From an uncultured Flavobacteriaceae bacterium (GTDB taxonomy: Bacteria > Bacteroidota > Bacteroidia > Flavobacteriales > Flavobacteriaceae), in contig CANLWB010000006.1 in assembly GCA_947494695.1 (NCBI GenBank), positions 124,001 through 188,000 of the forward strand: a DNA stretch of 64,000 nucleotides, in the 5' to 3' direction. The translations under genes were made by a program, and so were the position numbers. The notes beneath the pieces were generated by a model. It ran no database searches, had not been told where the DNA came from, and worked only from the letters and a program-made list of their open reading frames with translations. Below are positions 18,254 to 27,650 of the stretch, piece by piece. Positions within the stretch are counted from its first letter, which is position 1; the number at the start of each line of letters is the position of its first letter.

Positions 18254-21200
18254 TTAATAATTGATGAATATCCAACCTCTTAATAGTGCTGAACCATTAC
18301 CTAAATCAATCACATATAAGTATGATCCTGAAGGTACTTTCTCTGAATTCGATTTATAAACACCATTCCAATCGTTTTGATACCCTTTGGTTGCATACAC
18401 TTCATGCCCCCACCGGTTGTACACTTTTACGATTGAATTGGGGTAATTATTAATCCCCGGAATCATCCAACTGTCATTAATTCCATCTCCGTTTGGAGTG
18501 AAGGCTTCTGCGGGAACTAATGACGGGCTTACTGTTTTAGAAAAGAAATCATTAGAATCTGGAACACCATCATTATCATCATCAGGATCACAAGGATCGG
18601 CCATTAAATCTCCATCCGTATCGGTTCCTGTTATAGTAAGAATGGCTTCTTCTATGGTCGTATTATCACTAGAATCTGTTACGGTTAAAGTAACGATGTA
18701 ATCTCCCAGGTCAACACAATCAAAATCTGTACGATCAATACTTATAGTCGAGATGCTACAATTATCGAAACTTTCGTCTATAAATTCTGCTGCGGTAACA
18801 CGAGCTTCCCCTGTTTCATCCATTGTAATTGTAAGATCCTGAGTAACCACAATAGGATCTACAGTATCTTCTACTGTAATTGTAGTGGTTGCTGTATGGC
18901 TATTCCCGGAAGTATCTGTAACGGTTAAGGTCACAGTATTCTCCCCCAGGTCATCACAAGTGAACATATCTTTATCAATGGTCATGGATGCAATAGCACA
19001 ATTATCGGTTGAGCCACCGTCTATATCTTCCGCAGTCATATACAAGGCACTGCCAATCTCATCTAATTGCACGGTAAAAGGACTAACGGCTATGGCTATA
19101 GGAGCGATTTGATCTACAACGGTAACTTCCGCCGTTGCCGAATCACTATTCCCATTAACATCTGTTACGGTTAAGGTTACTGTGTTTAGTCCTAAGTTGC
19201 TACAATCGAAATTTGTCTTATCAACAACATATGTTGCTATGGCGCAATTATCAGTTGACAGATTATCTATTTGTGCAGCCGTTATTGTTACTAATCCATC
19301 GCTATCTAATTCTGCGGTAAGATTTTGGGTTAACACAGTTGGATTAACCTGATCCTCTACAGTAACAATGGCCGTTACCGAATCACTATTTCCATTGACA
19401 TCGGTTACTGTTAACGTCACCGTATTGTCTCCAACATCGTCGCATGAAAATGTGGTAATATCTAGACTTATATCCGCAATTCCACAAGTATCTGTAGAGC
19501 CGTTATTTATTTCTGCGGGTGTTATTGATGCTGCTCCAAAGGCATCCAACTGTACCATCATATTTTGTGCTACAGCTATTGGGGATGTTACATCTACCAG
19601 AGTGACATCAAAAGTCGTACTGTTTGCATTTCCATTACCATCATCTGCAGTTAGGGTAATAGTTTGAACGGTAGCATGACCGCTAATTACGGTACCAATA
19701 ACCGGTGACTGTGTCACTGTGGCGGCTCCACAATTATCTGTAACTGTTGTTAAACCGGTGTAATCGGGAATTGTGAAATTACAATCGGCATCTAAATTTT
19801 CGTTCCGGTCTGCAACCACGGTCAATGCTGGAAGAGTAACATCAACCAATATAATATCAAAGGTTGTATCGTTCGTGTTTCCGTTACCATCATCCGCGGT
19901 TAGCGTAATGGTTTGCACGGTAACATGGCCGCTAATTACGGTCCCAATTGCTGGTGATTGTGTAACTGTAGCGGTTCCACAATTATCGGTAGCGGTGGTT
20001 AAACCGGTGTAATCGGGAATGGTAAAATTACAATCGGCATCCAAATCTTCTGCTCTACTTGCAACTGCTGTTAGAGTTGGCGGGGTAACGTCAACCAAAG
20101 TCACATCAAATGTGGTATTATTCGTGTTTCCATTCCCATCATCTACGGTTAGTGTAATGGTTTGCACGGTAGCATGACCACTAATTACGGTGCCAATTGC
20201 TGGTGATTGTGTTACTGTCGCGGTTCCACAATTATCGGTAGCTGTTGTTAAACTGGTATAATCGGGTAGCGTAAAATTACAACTGGCATCTACATTTTCA
20301 TTTCTATCCACAACTGAGGTCAACGCCGGAAGGGTGGCATCTACCAAAGTCACATCAAATGTGGTGTTATTCGTGTTTCCGTTCCCATCATCTACGGTTA
20401 GTGTAATGGTTTGAACGGTAGCATGACCACTAATTACGGTGCCAATTGCTGGCGATTGTGTTACTGTCGCGGTTCCACAATTATCGGTAGCTGTTGTTAA
20501 ACTGGTATAATCGGGTAGCGTAAAATTACAACTGGCATCTACATTTTCATTTCTATCCACAACTGAGGTCAACGCCGGAAGGGTGGCATCTACCAAAGTC
20601 ACATCAAATGTGGTGTTATTCGTGTTTCCATTCCCATCATCTGCGGTTAGTGTAATGGTTTGGACGGTAGCATGACCACTAATTACGGTGCCAATTGCTG
20701 GCGATTGCGTTACTGTCGCGGTTCCACAATTATCGGTTGCTGTTGTTAAACTGGTATAATCGGGTAGCGTAAAATTACAACTGGCATCTACATTTTCATT
20801 TCTATCGACAACTGAGGTCAACGCCGGAAGGGTGGCATCTACCAAAGTCACATCAAATGTGGTGTTATTCGTGTTTCCGTTCCCATCATCTACGGTTAGT
20901 GTAATGGTTTGAACAGTAGCATGACCACTAATTACGGTGCCAATTGCTGGCGATTGTGTTACTGTCGCGGTTCCACAATTATCGGTAGCGGTGGTTAAAC
21001 TGGTATAATCGGGTAGCGTAAAATTACAACTGGCATCTACATTTTCATTTCTATCCACAACTGAGGTCAACGCCGGAAGGGTGGCATCTACCAAAGTCAC
21101 ATCAAATGTGGTGTTATTCGTGTTTCCGTTACCATCATCTACGGTTAGTGTAATGGTTTGGACGGTAGCATGACCACTAATTACGGTGCCAATTGCTGGT

Positions 21201-23680
21201 GATTGTGTTACTGTCGCGGTTCCACAATTATCGGTAGCGGTGGTTAAACTAGTATAATCGGGAAGCGTAAAATTACAACTGGCATCTACATTTTCATTTC
21301 TATCGACAACTGAGGTCAACGCCGGAAGGGTGGCATCTACCAAAGTCACATCAAATGTGGTGTTATTCGTGTTTCCATTCCCATCATCTGCGGTTAAGGT
21401 AATGGTTTGAACGGTAGCATGACCACTAATTACGGTGCCAATTGCTGGCGATTGTGTTACTGTCGCGGTTCCACAATTATCGGTAGCGGTGGTTAAACTG
21501 GTATAATCGGGAAGCGTAAAATTACAACTGGCATCTACATTTTCATTTCTATCGACAACTGAGGTCAACGCCGGAAGGGTGGCATCTACCAAAGTCACAT
21601 CAAATGTGGTGTTATTCGTGTTTCCATTCCCATCATCTACGGTTAGTGTAATGGTTTGAACGGTAGCATGACCACTAATTATAGTGCCAATTGCTGGCGA
21701 TTGCGTTACTGTCGCGGTTCCACAATTATCGGTTGCTGTTGTTAAACTGGTATAATCGGGTAGCGTAAAATTACAACTGGCATCTGCATTTTCATTTCTA
21801 TCGACAACTGAGGTCAACGCCGGAAGGGTGGCATCTACCAAAGTCACATCAAATGTGGTGTTATTCGTGTTTCCATTCCCATCATCTACGGTTAGTGTAA
21901 TGGTTTGGACAGTAGCATGACCACTAATTACGGTGCCAATTGCTGGCGATTGTGTTACTGTCGCGGTTCCACAATTATCGGTAGCGGTGGTTAAACTGGT
22001 ATAATCGGGAAGCGTAAAATTACAACTGGCATCTACATTTTCATTTCTATCGACAACTGAGGTCAACGCCGGAAGGGTGGCATCTACCAAAGTCACATCA
22101 AACGTGGTGTTATTCGTGTTTCCGTTTCCATCATCTGCGGTTAAGGTAATGGTTTGAACGGTAGCATGACCACTAATTACGGTGCCAATTGCTGGCGATT
22201 GTGTTACTGTCGCGGTTCCACAATCATCCGTAGCTGTTGTTAAACTGGTATAATCGGGAAGCGTAAAATTACAACTGGCATCTACATTTTCATTTCTATC
22301 GACAACTGAGGTCAATGTTGGTAAGGTATTATCGATGAATGTAACATCGAACGTTTGTTGCCCCACTGCCCCTAGACTATCTTCCATTGAAACGGTAATG
22401 GTACTCGTTCCTGAAGCATCTAAAACCGGGGTTATGGCAATCGAACGGGTATTACCGGTTCCTGTAATTGTAATGTCTCCATTTGCTACAACACTTGTGT
22501 TTGAAGAGGTTGCTGTAACAATAAATGTATTATCTCCTGGATAGGTATCTGTAATGGTTAAACTTAGTCCTGAAAGGGATGCGTTTATACATTCGGACTG
22601 ATCTGCTATTGCTGAACCTACTGGAACTTCATTGGGTAATGTTGTAAAGTTAGCATTTTCAACGGCCGAATACACATTTGAAAAGCCATCAAAGTAAAGC
22701 GTAACGGCGTAAACATCGTAATTAGTATTTGGAGTAAGTCCTGTTAAATTAAATGTATGAGCAACATCTGCCGTGGTAGCCACAGTGGCATTATCGATAA
22801 CGGTAACCCCAGAGTAATCCACACCTGCTGCTACCTGCGCAGCTGTTGGAGCTGTTGAACCTCCAGCAACTAAAATATAACTTGTCGTTCCACTTTCTGA
22901 AAATGTATATTCAAAATCCCCTGAATCTTCAGTGATATTTGTTACCGCACTACTAGAGAGCGCACTTGCATAATCTAATGCCGCTGGTATGATCTGCTGT
23001 ACCCAATCTGAGGAATATTGAGGGCATCCTGGACCAGTGTTAAAAAAATCGTACCCCATATAAATAACATAACCGGAACCATACTCGATAACAGCCACAA
23101 CAGCATTGCTATCGACACCCCACATGGATGTAAAATTTGCGACAGTACCTTTTGATATCGCATTGGTAGCACTTAAAGAAGGTAAACTGGTTGCCGTAAC
23201 GGTATCGAAGGGTGTACCTGCTGTATTACTTGTGTTTTTCGCCCAGGATGATGAACTTACATTTCCTAAATCCCAGGAAAAAATAAGATTTAAAAAATCT
23301 ACATCTCTAGGTCCACTTGTTCCTGTCATGACCATAACACCACCTGTGTTAACCCAACTTTCAATAACCCCTCTTGAGGCCACTGGGAAAAAGGTGGTAT
23401 TATTAGGATCCTGGCTCTCCATATCGGTCATGAAGAAAAATGTACTCGCATCTAACTGCGTAGCCAAGGTTCCTGAATTAGCAAAACTGTCTATAGAGCC
23501 ATCTACAGTATACCCCGAAATAGCATTTATAATGCCTATTAAATTAGCGTTTTCAACGCCACAATCTGTAGCTCCTGGGGATCCGTTTAGTCCATCATAA
23601 TTAAATACTGAAACCTGTGTATCTTGAGCGTAGACTCCAAGGCTTAAAAATGTTATAATGGCTAGTAATAAATTTTTCAT
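18254..23680 (-). CDS. Giant repeat adhesin with type B (gliding-type) T9SS sorting domain
   Basis: 1808 residues. Order: signal peptide (ending VYAQ), an N-terminal domain of about 220 residues that looks like a GATase1/ThuA-like fold, a fibronectin-III-like domain (about 240-345), an Ig-like domain (about 350-450), eleven 83-residue repeats (about 451-1363), four HYR-like domains of about 80 residues (about 1364-1690), a thrombospondin-3-like calcium motif (DTDGDLMADPCDPDDDNDG), and the type B C-terminal domain (AFTPNGDGINDSW, VYNRWGHEVY, GSYLYVIDL). Such proteins (SprB-like) are carried to the surface by T9SS and act in gliding or attachment. The gene is followed by its sprF-like partner. 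The ligand is unknown. Confidence 0.92.
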   Translation of the reverse strand: MKNLLLAIITFLSLGVYAQDTQVSVFNYDGLNGSPGATDCGVENANLIGIINAISGYTVDGSIDSFANSGTLATQLDASTFFFMTDMESQDPNNTTFFPVASRGVIESWVNTGGVMVMTGTSGPRDVDFLNLIFSWDLGNVSSSSWAKNTSNTAGTPFDTVTATSLPSLSATNAISKGTVANFTSMWGVDSNAVVAVIEYGSGYVIYMGYDFFNTGPGCPQYSSDWVQQIIPAALDYASALSSSAVTNITEDSGDFEYTFSESGTTSYILVAGGSTAPTAAQVAAGVDYSGVTVIDNATVATTADVAHTFNLTGLTPNTNYDVYAVTLYFDGFSNVYSAVENANFTTLPNEVPVGSAIADQSECINASLSGLSLTITDTYPGDNTFIVTATSSNTSVVANGDITITGTGNTRSIAITPVLDASGTSTITVSMEDSLGAVGQQTFDVTFIDNTLPTLTSVVDRNENVDASCNFTLPDYTSLTTATDDCGTATVTQSPAIGTVISGHATVQTITLTADDGNGNTNNTTFDVTLVDATLPALTSVVDRNENVDASCNFTLPDYTSLTTATDNCGTATVTQSPAIGTVISGHATVQTITLTVDDGNGNTNNTTFDVTLVDATLPALTSVVDRNENADASCNFTLPDYTSLTTATDNCGTATVTQSPAIGTIISGHATVQTITLTVDDGNGNTNNTTFDVTLVDATLPALTSVVDRNENVDASCNFTLPDYTSLTTATDNCGTATVTQSPAIGTVISGHATVQTITLTADDGNGNTNNTTFDVTLVDATLPALTSVVDRNENVDASCNFTLPDYTSLTTATDNCGTATVTQSPAIGTVISGHATVQTITLTVDDGNGNTNNTTFDVTLVDATLPALTSVVDRNENVDASCNFTLPDYTSLTTATDNCGTATVTQSPAIGTVISGHATVQTITLTVDDGNGNTNNTTFDVTLVDATLPALTSVVDRNENVDASCNFTLPDYTSLTTATDNCGTATVTQSPAIGTVISGHATVQTITLTADDGNGNTNNTTFDVTLVDATLPALTSVVDRNENVDASCNFTLPDYTSLTTATDNCGTATVTQSPAIGTVISGHATVQTITLTVDDGNGNTNNTTFDVTLVDATLPALTSVVDRNENVDASCNFTLPDYTSLTTATDNCGTATVTQSPAIGTVISGHATVQTITLTVDDGNGNTNNTTFDVTLVDVTPPTLTAVASRAEDLDADCNFTIPDYTGLTTATDNCGTATVTQSPAIGTVISGHVTVQTITLTADDGNGNTNDTTFDIILVDVTLPALTVVADRNENLDADCNFTIPDYTGLTTVTDNCGAATVTQSPVIGTVISGHATVQTITLTADDGNGNANSTTFDVTLVDVTSPIAVAQNMMVQLDAFGAASITPAEINNGSTDTCGIADISLDITTFSCDDVGDNTVTLTVTDVNGNSDSVTAIVTVEDQVNPTVLTQNLTAELDSDGLVTITAAQIDNLSTDNCAIATYVVDKTNFDCSNLGLNTVTLTVTDVNGNSDSATAEVTVVDQIAPIAIAVSPFTVQLDEIGSALYMTAEDIDGGSTDNCAIASMTIDKDMFTCDDLGENTVTLTVTDTSGNSHTATTTITVEDTVDPIVVTQDLTITMDETGEARVTAAEFIDESFDNCSISTISIDRTDFDCVDLGDYIVTLTVTDSSDNTTIEEAILTITGTDTDGDLMADPCDPDDDNDGVPDSNDFFSKTVSPSLVPAEAFTPNGDGINDSWMIPGINNYPNSIVKVYNRWGHEVYATKGYQNDWNGVYKSNSEKVPSGSYLYVIDLGNGSALLRGWIFINY
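19590..22326 (-). repeat. Eleven tandem 249-bp coding repeats
   Basis: Exact 249-bp spacing is seen, for example, between copies of CAACTGAGGT at 20311, 20560 and 20809. Nine copies (about 20090-22326) are nearly identical at DNA level. The two nearest 19590 have diverged (DLDADCNFTIPDYTG instead of NVDASCNFTLPDYTS). Each unit encodes one small beta-sandwich with a paired ASC...DNCG cysteine motif. Near-identity points to recent expansion or gene conversion, and copy number may vary between strains or be wrong in short-read assemblies. Confidence 0.95.
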
Positions 23681-23681
23681 T

Positions 23682-24005
23682 TTATATCTCTTTTAGTTTG
23701 TATGTAATAATTGAATCAAGTGAAGTGATCACATTTGCACTCTTGATAAACATCTGAAGATGCTTCATATAAGATGTCTCATTTACAGGTATGTTATTCT
23801 GAAAAGATTGACATGTTAAAGGTGTACGAAGTAGGTGTTCTTTTGCCAAGCCAAAGATGTTTAAATCTAAGTGGAGCACTTCCTTAGTATTCACAACGTT
23901 AATGTTAGTACTTTGTCTAACCGTCATGTCACCATGTTGAGCACATAGGGCTTCTACAGAACACAGAAACGTCATAACGACAAATCGTTTAAAAAAGTCA
24001 TTCAT
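23682..24005 (-). CDS. Small secreted protein at head of adhesin operon, unknown function
   Basis: 107 residues with a signal peptide ending near ALCAQ. The rest has no motif I recognise. The stop codon is one base before the adhesin start codon, so translation of the two is probably coupled and the protein is likely to be a partner of the adhesin. It could be a secretion accessory, a plug-like factor or simply a translational leader. Composition is ordinary for the region. I do not recognise a family. Confidence 0.6.
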   Translation of the reverse strand: MNDFFKRFVVMTFLCSVEALCAQHGDMTVRQSTNINVVNTKEVLHLDLNIFGLAKEHLLRTPLTCQSFQNNIPVNETSYMKHLQMFIKSANVITSLDSIITYKLKEI

Positions 24006-24524
24006 AATAATCGGTTGGTTTTAATTGTTAAACATTTAGCTTTATATAAATTTGCTTAGGTAAATTTTCAAGTTTAAAATCGATTTTTAAAGACTTTAAA
24101 CATCACGACTACAATCAATTAATAAATACATTGTAGTACAAATACTTTGCGAAAAGTAGGAATTTCCTTAGATAAAACCAAAAAAATATCGCATTTTATC
24201 GATAAAAAATGCTTTTTAACGATGTTTTTGGAAGTTTAAGAGACCTGTGAAAAGATAAAAATTGACTTCAAAGAATGTCTGAAGCCCAATAAATACGCAC
24301 ATAATTGCATGAAATAAAAGATAAGCACTTTTCAAGGCAAACTATTAGGATGCGTTATTAACAAAACCACCAAACTGTATCCCATTCTGCAAATAATTTT
24401 AAGTTAAGAGGACATTTGTTGTTGTTTTTGATTAGCAAAAGACGCTCAGATAACTAACAAAACGTTTCAGACAAACCATTCCTTTTAAGTACAGATACTT
24501 TTGTCTAATAAACATTAAACATAG
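24006..24524. other. 519-base intergenic region, divergent
   Basis: It lies between the adhesin operon (minus) and the SRPBCC gene (plus). Seen: an imperfect hairpin around GCATTTTATCGATAAAAAATGC (about 24191-24212), a small palindrome TTGTAGTACAA (24131-24141), and a -7 motif TACTTTTG at 24496-24503, 22 bases before the SRPBCC start but without a clear -33 box. No gene was recognised. Confidence 0.4.
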
Positions 24525-25130
24525 ATGAAAGTAGTTCAAATTAAAGCGGCAATCTTGATGGGATTAGCCCTAATAATGGTAAACTTAAAAGGCATGACAC
24601 AGGAAAATAAGCAGAAAATAATTAAGGAAACATGGACTAGTGAGGTCATTCATGTTTCAGCAGATTCACTTTGGGCAATTTGCAGATCATTTGACAACAC
24701 AGCGAAATGGACCTCTACATTACACCACTCATACGGCACAGGTACTCCAAAATACGAAGGCGCAACCTGCTCTGCCAGAACTTGTGAAACCAGTTTTGGG
24801 AAAGGACGTAAAGTCGTTGAGGAACTCACCATGTTTAGTGATGAAAACAGGGAACTGGCTTATAATCTTATTGAAGGCGCACCGGGATTTATAACCTATA
24901 CAAATAATCACTGGAAAGTGATCGAAATAAGTTCTAATCGATCCAAATTAGAAATGCACATAACCCTACATATGAAGAAATTTGCCGGGTTCTTTTTGGG
25001 TGGCTTAACCATCAAACAAATGAAAAAACAAGTAAGCATTGTTTTGGATGAGATAAAATTTTATGCTGAAACAGGGGTCGTATCTGAAGCTAAGAAAAAA
25101 CAACTGGAAAAACTAAATAAGGGTGGATAA
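24525..25130 (+). CDS. SRPBCC-fold protein, probably exported
   Basis: 201 residues. The N-terminus (MKVVQIKAAILMGLALIMVNLKGMTQ) looks like a signal peptide or anchor. From residue about 35 the pattern WTSEVIHVSADSLWAICRSFDNTAKWTS, then GATCSARTC and the long C-terminal helix, fits the START/SRPBCC (polyketide cyclase/MxaD-like) fold, which forms a hydrophobic ligand pocket. Neighbours are HxlR and a nitroreductase, which suggests handling of small aromatic or electrophilic compounds. The gene ends 12 bases before the convergent HxlR gene. Ligand and role are unknown. Confidence 0.75.
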   Translation: MKVVQIKAAILMGLALIMVNLKGMTQENKQKIIKETWTSEVIHVSADSLWAICRSFDNTAKWTSTLHHSYGTGTPKYEGATCSARTCETSFGKGRKVVEELTMFSDENRELAYNLIEGAPGFITYTNNHWKVIEISSNRSKLEMHITLHMKKFAGFFLGGLTIKQMKKQVSIVLDEIKFYAETGVVSEAKKKQLEKLNKGG

Positions 25131-25142
25131 TCGAAGGAGACC

Positions 25143-25499
25143 TCAATTCGAATAATTTTCAACTACAAAATCACCCCAATCCGCAATAGATTGAATTAAT
25201 GGCTCTAAAGTTTTACCAAAATTTGTTAGGGCATACTCTACTTTTAAAGGTGGTTTTGAAGTGTAAACCTTTCTTTTAATTAGTCCATCTGCCTCTAAAG
25301 CTTTTAGCTGCAAACTCAATGTGCGTTCGGTGACCGCAGGTATTTCCTTTCTTAATTGACTATATCGGAGCGTTCCTTTCATGAGGTGATACAATATTAC
25401 TGTTTTCCATTTCCCACCTATTATCCCCATAGTTAAACTTGCACAACAAGGGTATTTCTTACCATTAAATTCAAACGTTATAAACTCTTTTTCTTTCAT
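25143..25499 (-). CDS. HxlR-family winged-helix regulator
   Basis: 118 residues. The family hallmark CCASLTMGIIGGKWKTVILYHL is present, then LRYSQLRKEIPAVTERTLSLQLKALEADGLI and the wing with VEYALTNFGKTL. The paired Cys near the N-terminus (about 18-19) occupies the place of the redox- or electrophile-sensing Cys in family members such as HypR and YodB. The gene diverges from a nitroreductase with which it shares overlapping promoters, the normal arrangement for repressor and target. Inducers in the family include quinones, diamide and hypochlorite. Confidence 0.92.
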   Translation of the reverse strand: MKEKEFITFEFNGKKYPCCASLTMGIIGGKWKTVILYHLMKGTLRYSQLRKEIPAVTERTLSLQLKALEADGLIKRKVYTSKPPLKVEYALTNFGKTLEPLIQSIADWGDFVVENYSN

Positions 25500-25528
25500 A
25501 ATTTCTATACTATCCTCTTTGACCGTTA

Positions 25529-25562
25529 TTGCAAAAATAAAATACTATACTTAGTTTTGCAA
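25529..25562. promoter_or_regulatory. Two face-to-face promoters in 34 bases
   Basis: Plus strand: TTG (25529-25531), 20 bases, TAGTTTTG (25552-25559), reading to the nitroreductase. Minus strand: TTG (25562-25560), 20 bases, TATTTTTG (25539-25532), reading to hxlR. Both match the Bacteroidota -33/-7 consensus with identical spacing. Each -33 box touches the other promoter's -7 box, so only one polymerase can bind at a time. Confidence 0.65.
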
Positions 25563-25578
25563 CTATAAAAATTATAGT
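25562..25578. promoter_or_regulatory. Inverted repeat, HxlR operator candidate
   Basis: ACTATAA-AAA-TTATAGT is a perfect 17-base inverted repeat lying right after the nitroreductase -7 box and 10 bases before its start codon. HxlR-type repressors commonly bind such sites at the transcription start of divergent redox genes. A further TACTATAC copy lies near 25543-25550. Confidence 0.5.
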
Positions 25579-25588
25579 AAAATAAATT

Positions 25589-26188
25589 ATGAGCTTTATT
25601 ACATCTATGCAGCGTCGTTATACGACTAAGAAATATGACAATTCTAAAAAAATTGAAAAGAAAAAATTAGAGGAACTAAAAGAAATTTTACGATTAAGTC
25701 CTTCTTCAATAAACAGTCAACCCTGGAAATTCACATTTGTTTCAGATAAAGATTTAAAACAACAACTATCAAAGGTTTCATGGCATAATACTAATAAGAT
25801 TCTTAACAGTGATACGGTTATAGTATTTAGTAGAATTAATAACATAGCTCTGTTTGAGGAACAGATAAAAAACGGACTCCCTGAAGGGGCCGTAAACTAT
25901 TATAAGGAATTCATCCAGCCTCAGACAGATGAACACATCAAAGCCTGGTTTGATCGTCAGGTATATTTGGCACTGGGAGTTTTATTAAGTGCCTGTGCGG
26001 AAATGAAAATCGATGTCACACCAATGGAAGGGATTGAACCCGAAAGTTATAATCGGATATTAAACCATACCGATTACTCAACAATTGTAGCGGTTGCCAT
26101 TGGTTATAGAGATCATGATGATTTTAATCAACCAAGCAAAATAGCGAAATCGAGAAAAGATATTAACGAGGTTGTAGAAACTATTTAA
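25589..26188 (+). CDS. NAD(P)H-dependent nitroreductase, NfsB-like (first copy)
   Basis: 199 residues, close to the usual length. FMN-binding N-terminus RRYTTKKYD, then SPSSINSQPWKFTFV, and the C-terminal block LGVLLSACAEMKIDVTPMEGI with VAVAIGYRDHDD, all typical of the NfsB/YdgI nitroreductase group. These FMN dimers reduce nitro groups and quinones with NAD(P)H. Control by the divergent HxlR gene is likely. A second, related gene lies at 28814-29443. Confidence 0.92.
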   Translation: MSFITSMQRRYTTKKYDNSKKIEKKKLEELKEILRLSPSSINSQPWKFTFVSDKDLKQQLSKVSWHNTNKILNSDTVIVFSRINNIALFEEQIKNGLPEGAVNYYKEFIQPQTDEHIKAWFDRQVYLALGVLLSACAEMKIDVTPMEGIEPESYNRILNHTDYSTIVAVAIGYRDHDDFNQPSKIAKSRKDINEVVETI

Positions 26189-26334
26189 GGGAATTTAATC
26201 GGAAAAACGCATACTAACCATCATATATTGGTCGTTACACAACATTGAATATTTGTATTCATAATACAATTTATGTCATTGGAATAGAGAGAAACAACAT
26301 GATAAATCTATTCATAATCCTGAGATACTCTGTC

Positions 26335-26358
26335 TTTCGACAGGCTCCTTTGTCGAAA
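26335..26358. repeat. Short palindrome related to scattered flavobacterial repeats
   Basis: TTTCGACA and TGTCGAAA form a perfect 8-bp stem around eight bases, within a CTGTCTTTCGACAGGCTCC stretch. It resembles the intergenic palindromes common in flavobacteria and the interior of the 17147-17280 element. It lies between the nitroreductase and monooxygenase genes and may end transcription of the former. Confidence 0.35.
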
Positions 26359-26451
26359 TGAACAAAATCATTATCTAGTCTGTTTCATGGCAAATTGCAG
26401 ACATTTATAAAACAAAATCATCATACAGTTTAAATTTAAAAGCGAATAATA

Positions 26452-26742
26452 ATGAGTAAATTAACCATAGTCGCCAAAATATTGGCAAAACCAGAAAAAA
26501 GAGAATTAGTAAAGAGTGAATTACTAAAACTTATAGATATTACAAAGGCAGAAAAAGGCTGCCTTAATTACGATCTGCATCAAGACAATGAAAATGAAAA
26601 CTTGTTCTTATTCTTTGAAAACTGGGAAACTAGAGACCTATGGCAAAACCATATGAACACTACACATATCGCAGAGTTTACGAAAGCTACCAACGGTGCT
26701 GTAGAAGAATTTAGTCTAAACGAAATGACACACATCGGATAA
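26452..26742 (+). CDS. Antibiotic-biosynthesis-monooxygenase (ABM) domain protein, YgiN-like
   Basis: 96 residues, one ABM ferredoxin-like domain: KLTIVAKILAKPEKRELVKSELLKL, AEKGCLNYDLHQD, FFENWETRDLWQNHM. YgiN-type members are dimeric quinol monooxygenases or simply small-molecule binders; cofactor-free oxygenation is known for some. Together with the nitroreductases and azoreductase nearby it suggests quinone or aromatic stress handling. It is a single gene with its own spacer on both sides. Confidence 0.88.
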   Translation: MSKLTIVAKILAKPEKRELVKSELLKLIDITKAEKGCLNYDLHQDNENENLFLFFENWETRDLWQNHMNTTHIAEFTKATNGAVEEFSLNEMTHIG

Positions 26743-26997
26743 GCGTCTTGTGTTAACAACGTAACGCATAAAATAGCAGATAAGAGCTAAGGTTTAAATT
26801 TGACTTTTCTCTGCTATTTTTATTTTAAATTGTATCTATAAGTTGTCTCCTTTTTAAAGTTTCATATAAAAATGATATTAACATTACAGAATTAAAAAAA
26901 CACAATAAAAACCGTTGATTTCTCTTAAGACTTTCTATGTGTTCCATATTTCCTAACTTCGTTATATTGAATAATACAAATAACCCATTTCAATTAC

Positions 26998-27600
26998 ATG
27001 AACGACATAGAAGCATACCGACAATTCGTAAAAACAATTCTAAACAGATATAGTCCGGTAAGCGATGACTCGGTTTCATCACTACTCTCAATTTCTCGGG
27101 TAAATAAGTTTCAAAAAGGCCATATGTTACTTGAAGTTGGAAAAGTATCTAAAACGACACATATCTTATGCGATGGAGCAGTTGTTTCTTATTACATTAA
27201 CAAGGAAGGCGATTTGTATCATAAAAATATCTTTTTAAAGGACGACTTTGTTGGTTCAACAGTATCAGCTTTAAAAAGAGAACCATCCTATTTCACACTT
27301 GAAGTTATTGAACATGCAACCCTTATTAGTTTTGATTACGATAAATTCAGACAGCTTATAGGCGAGCATATCGATCTTAAAAACTTTTACATAGCTTATT
27401 TAGAAAAAAATTGGGTTATCGACAAAGAAAAGCGCGAGATAGATATCGTGTTAAAAGATGCAGGTGAAAGATACATAGATTTCATTACTGCTCACCCTAA
27501 AATCGAGGAGCGCGTTCCACTATATTATATCGCTTCTCACCTGGGTATTACATCCACTCAATTGAGCAGAATTCGAAAAAAAATTCAAAAAAACATATAG
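26998..27600 (+). CDS. Crp/Fnr-family regulator with cyclic-nucleotide-binding fold
   Basis: 200 residues. An N-terminal jelly-roll domain of the cNMP type (about 25-125, KFQKGHMLLEVGKVSKTTHILCDGAV) is followed by a C-terminal helix-turn-helix (IASHLGITSTQLSRIRKKI). The canonical cAMP phosphate-binding Arg-Ser pair is not evident, as in most Bacteroidota homologues, so it may not bind cAMP. It lies 50 bases upstream of the ydcZ-GNAT-nitroreductase operon on the same strand and may control it. Confidence 0.9.
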   Translation: MNDIEAYRQFVKTILNRYSPVSDDSVSSLLSISRVNKFQKGHMLLEVGKVSKTTHILCDGAVVSYYINKEGDLYHKNIFLKDDFVGSTVSALKREPSYFTLEVIEHATLISFDYDKFRQLIGEHIDLKNFYIAYLEKNWVIDKEKREIDIVLKDAGERYIDFITAHPKIEERVPLYYIASHLGITSTQLSRIRKKIQKNI

Positions 27601-27650
27601 AATCAACATATGTAAAAGAAAAAGTAAAGGCTTCTGCCCACTTTTGCCAT

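Noticed and set aside
19590-22326. CRISPR-like array
   Set aside because: The repeats are 249 bp, in frame, coding and without unique spacers; they are protein domain repeats.
18498-23600. Plus-strand open frames across the adhesin gene
   Set aside because: They are antisense to a well-supported long gene, follow its repeat pattern and have no protein-like features.
24525-25130. SRPBCC protein as CalC-like self-sacrifice resistance to an enediyne
   Set aside because: CalC shares the general fold, but this gene is 13 kb from the cluster, has a signal-like N-terminus and shows no specific CalC motif that I can see.
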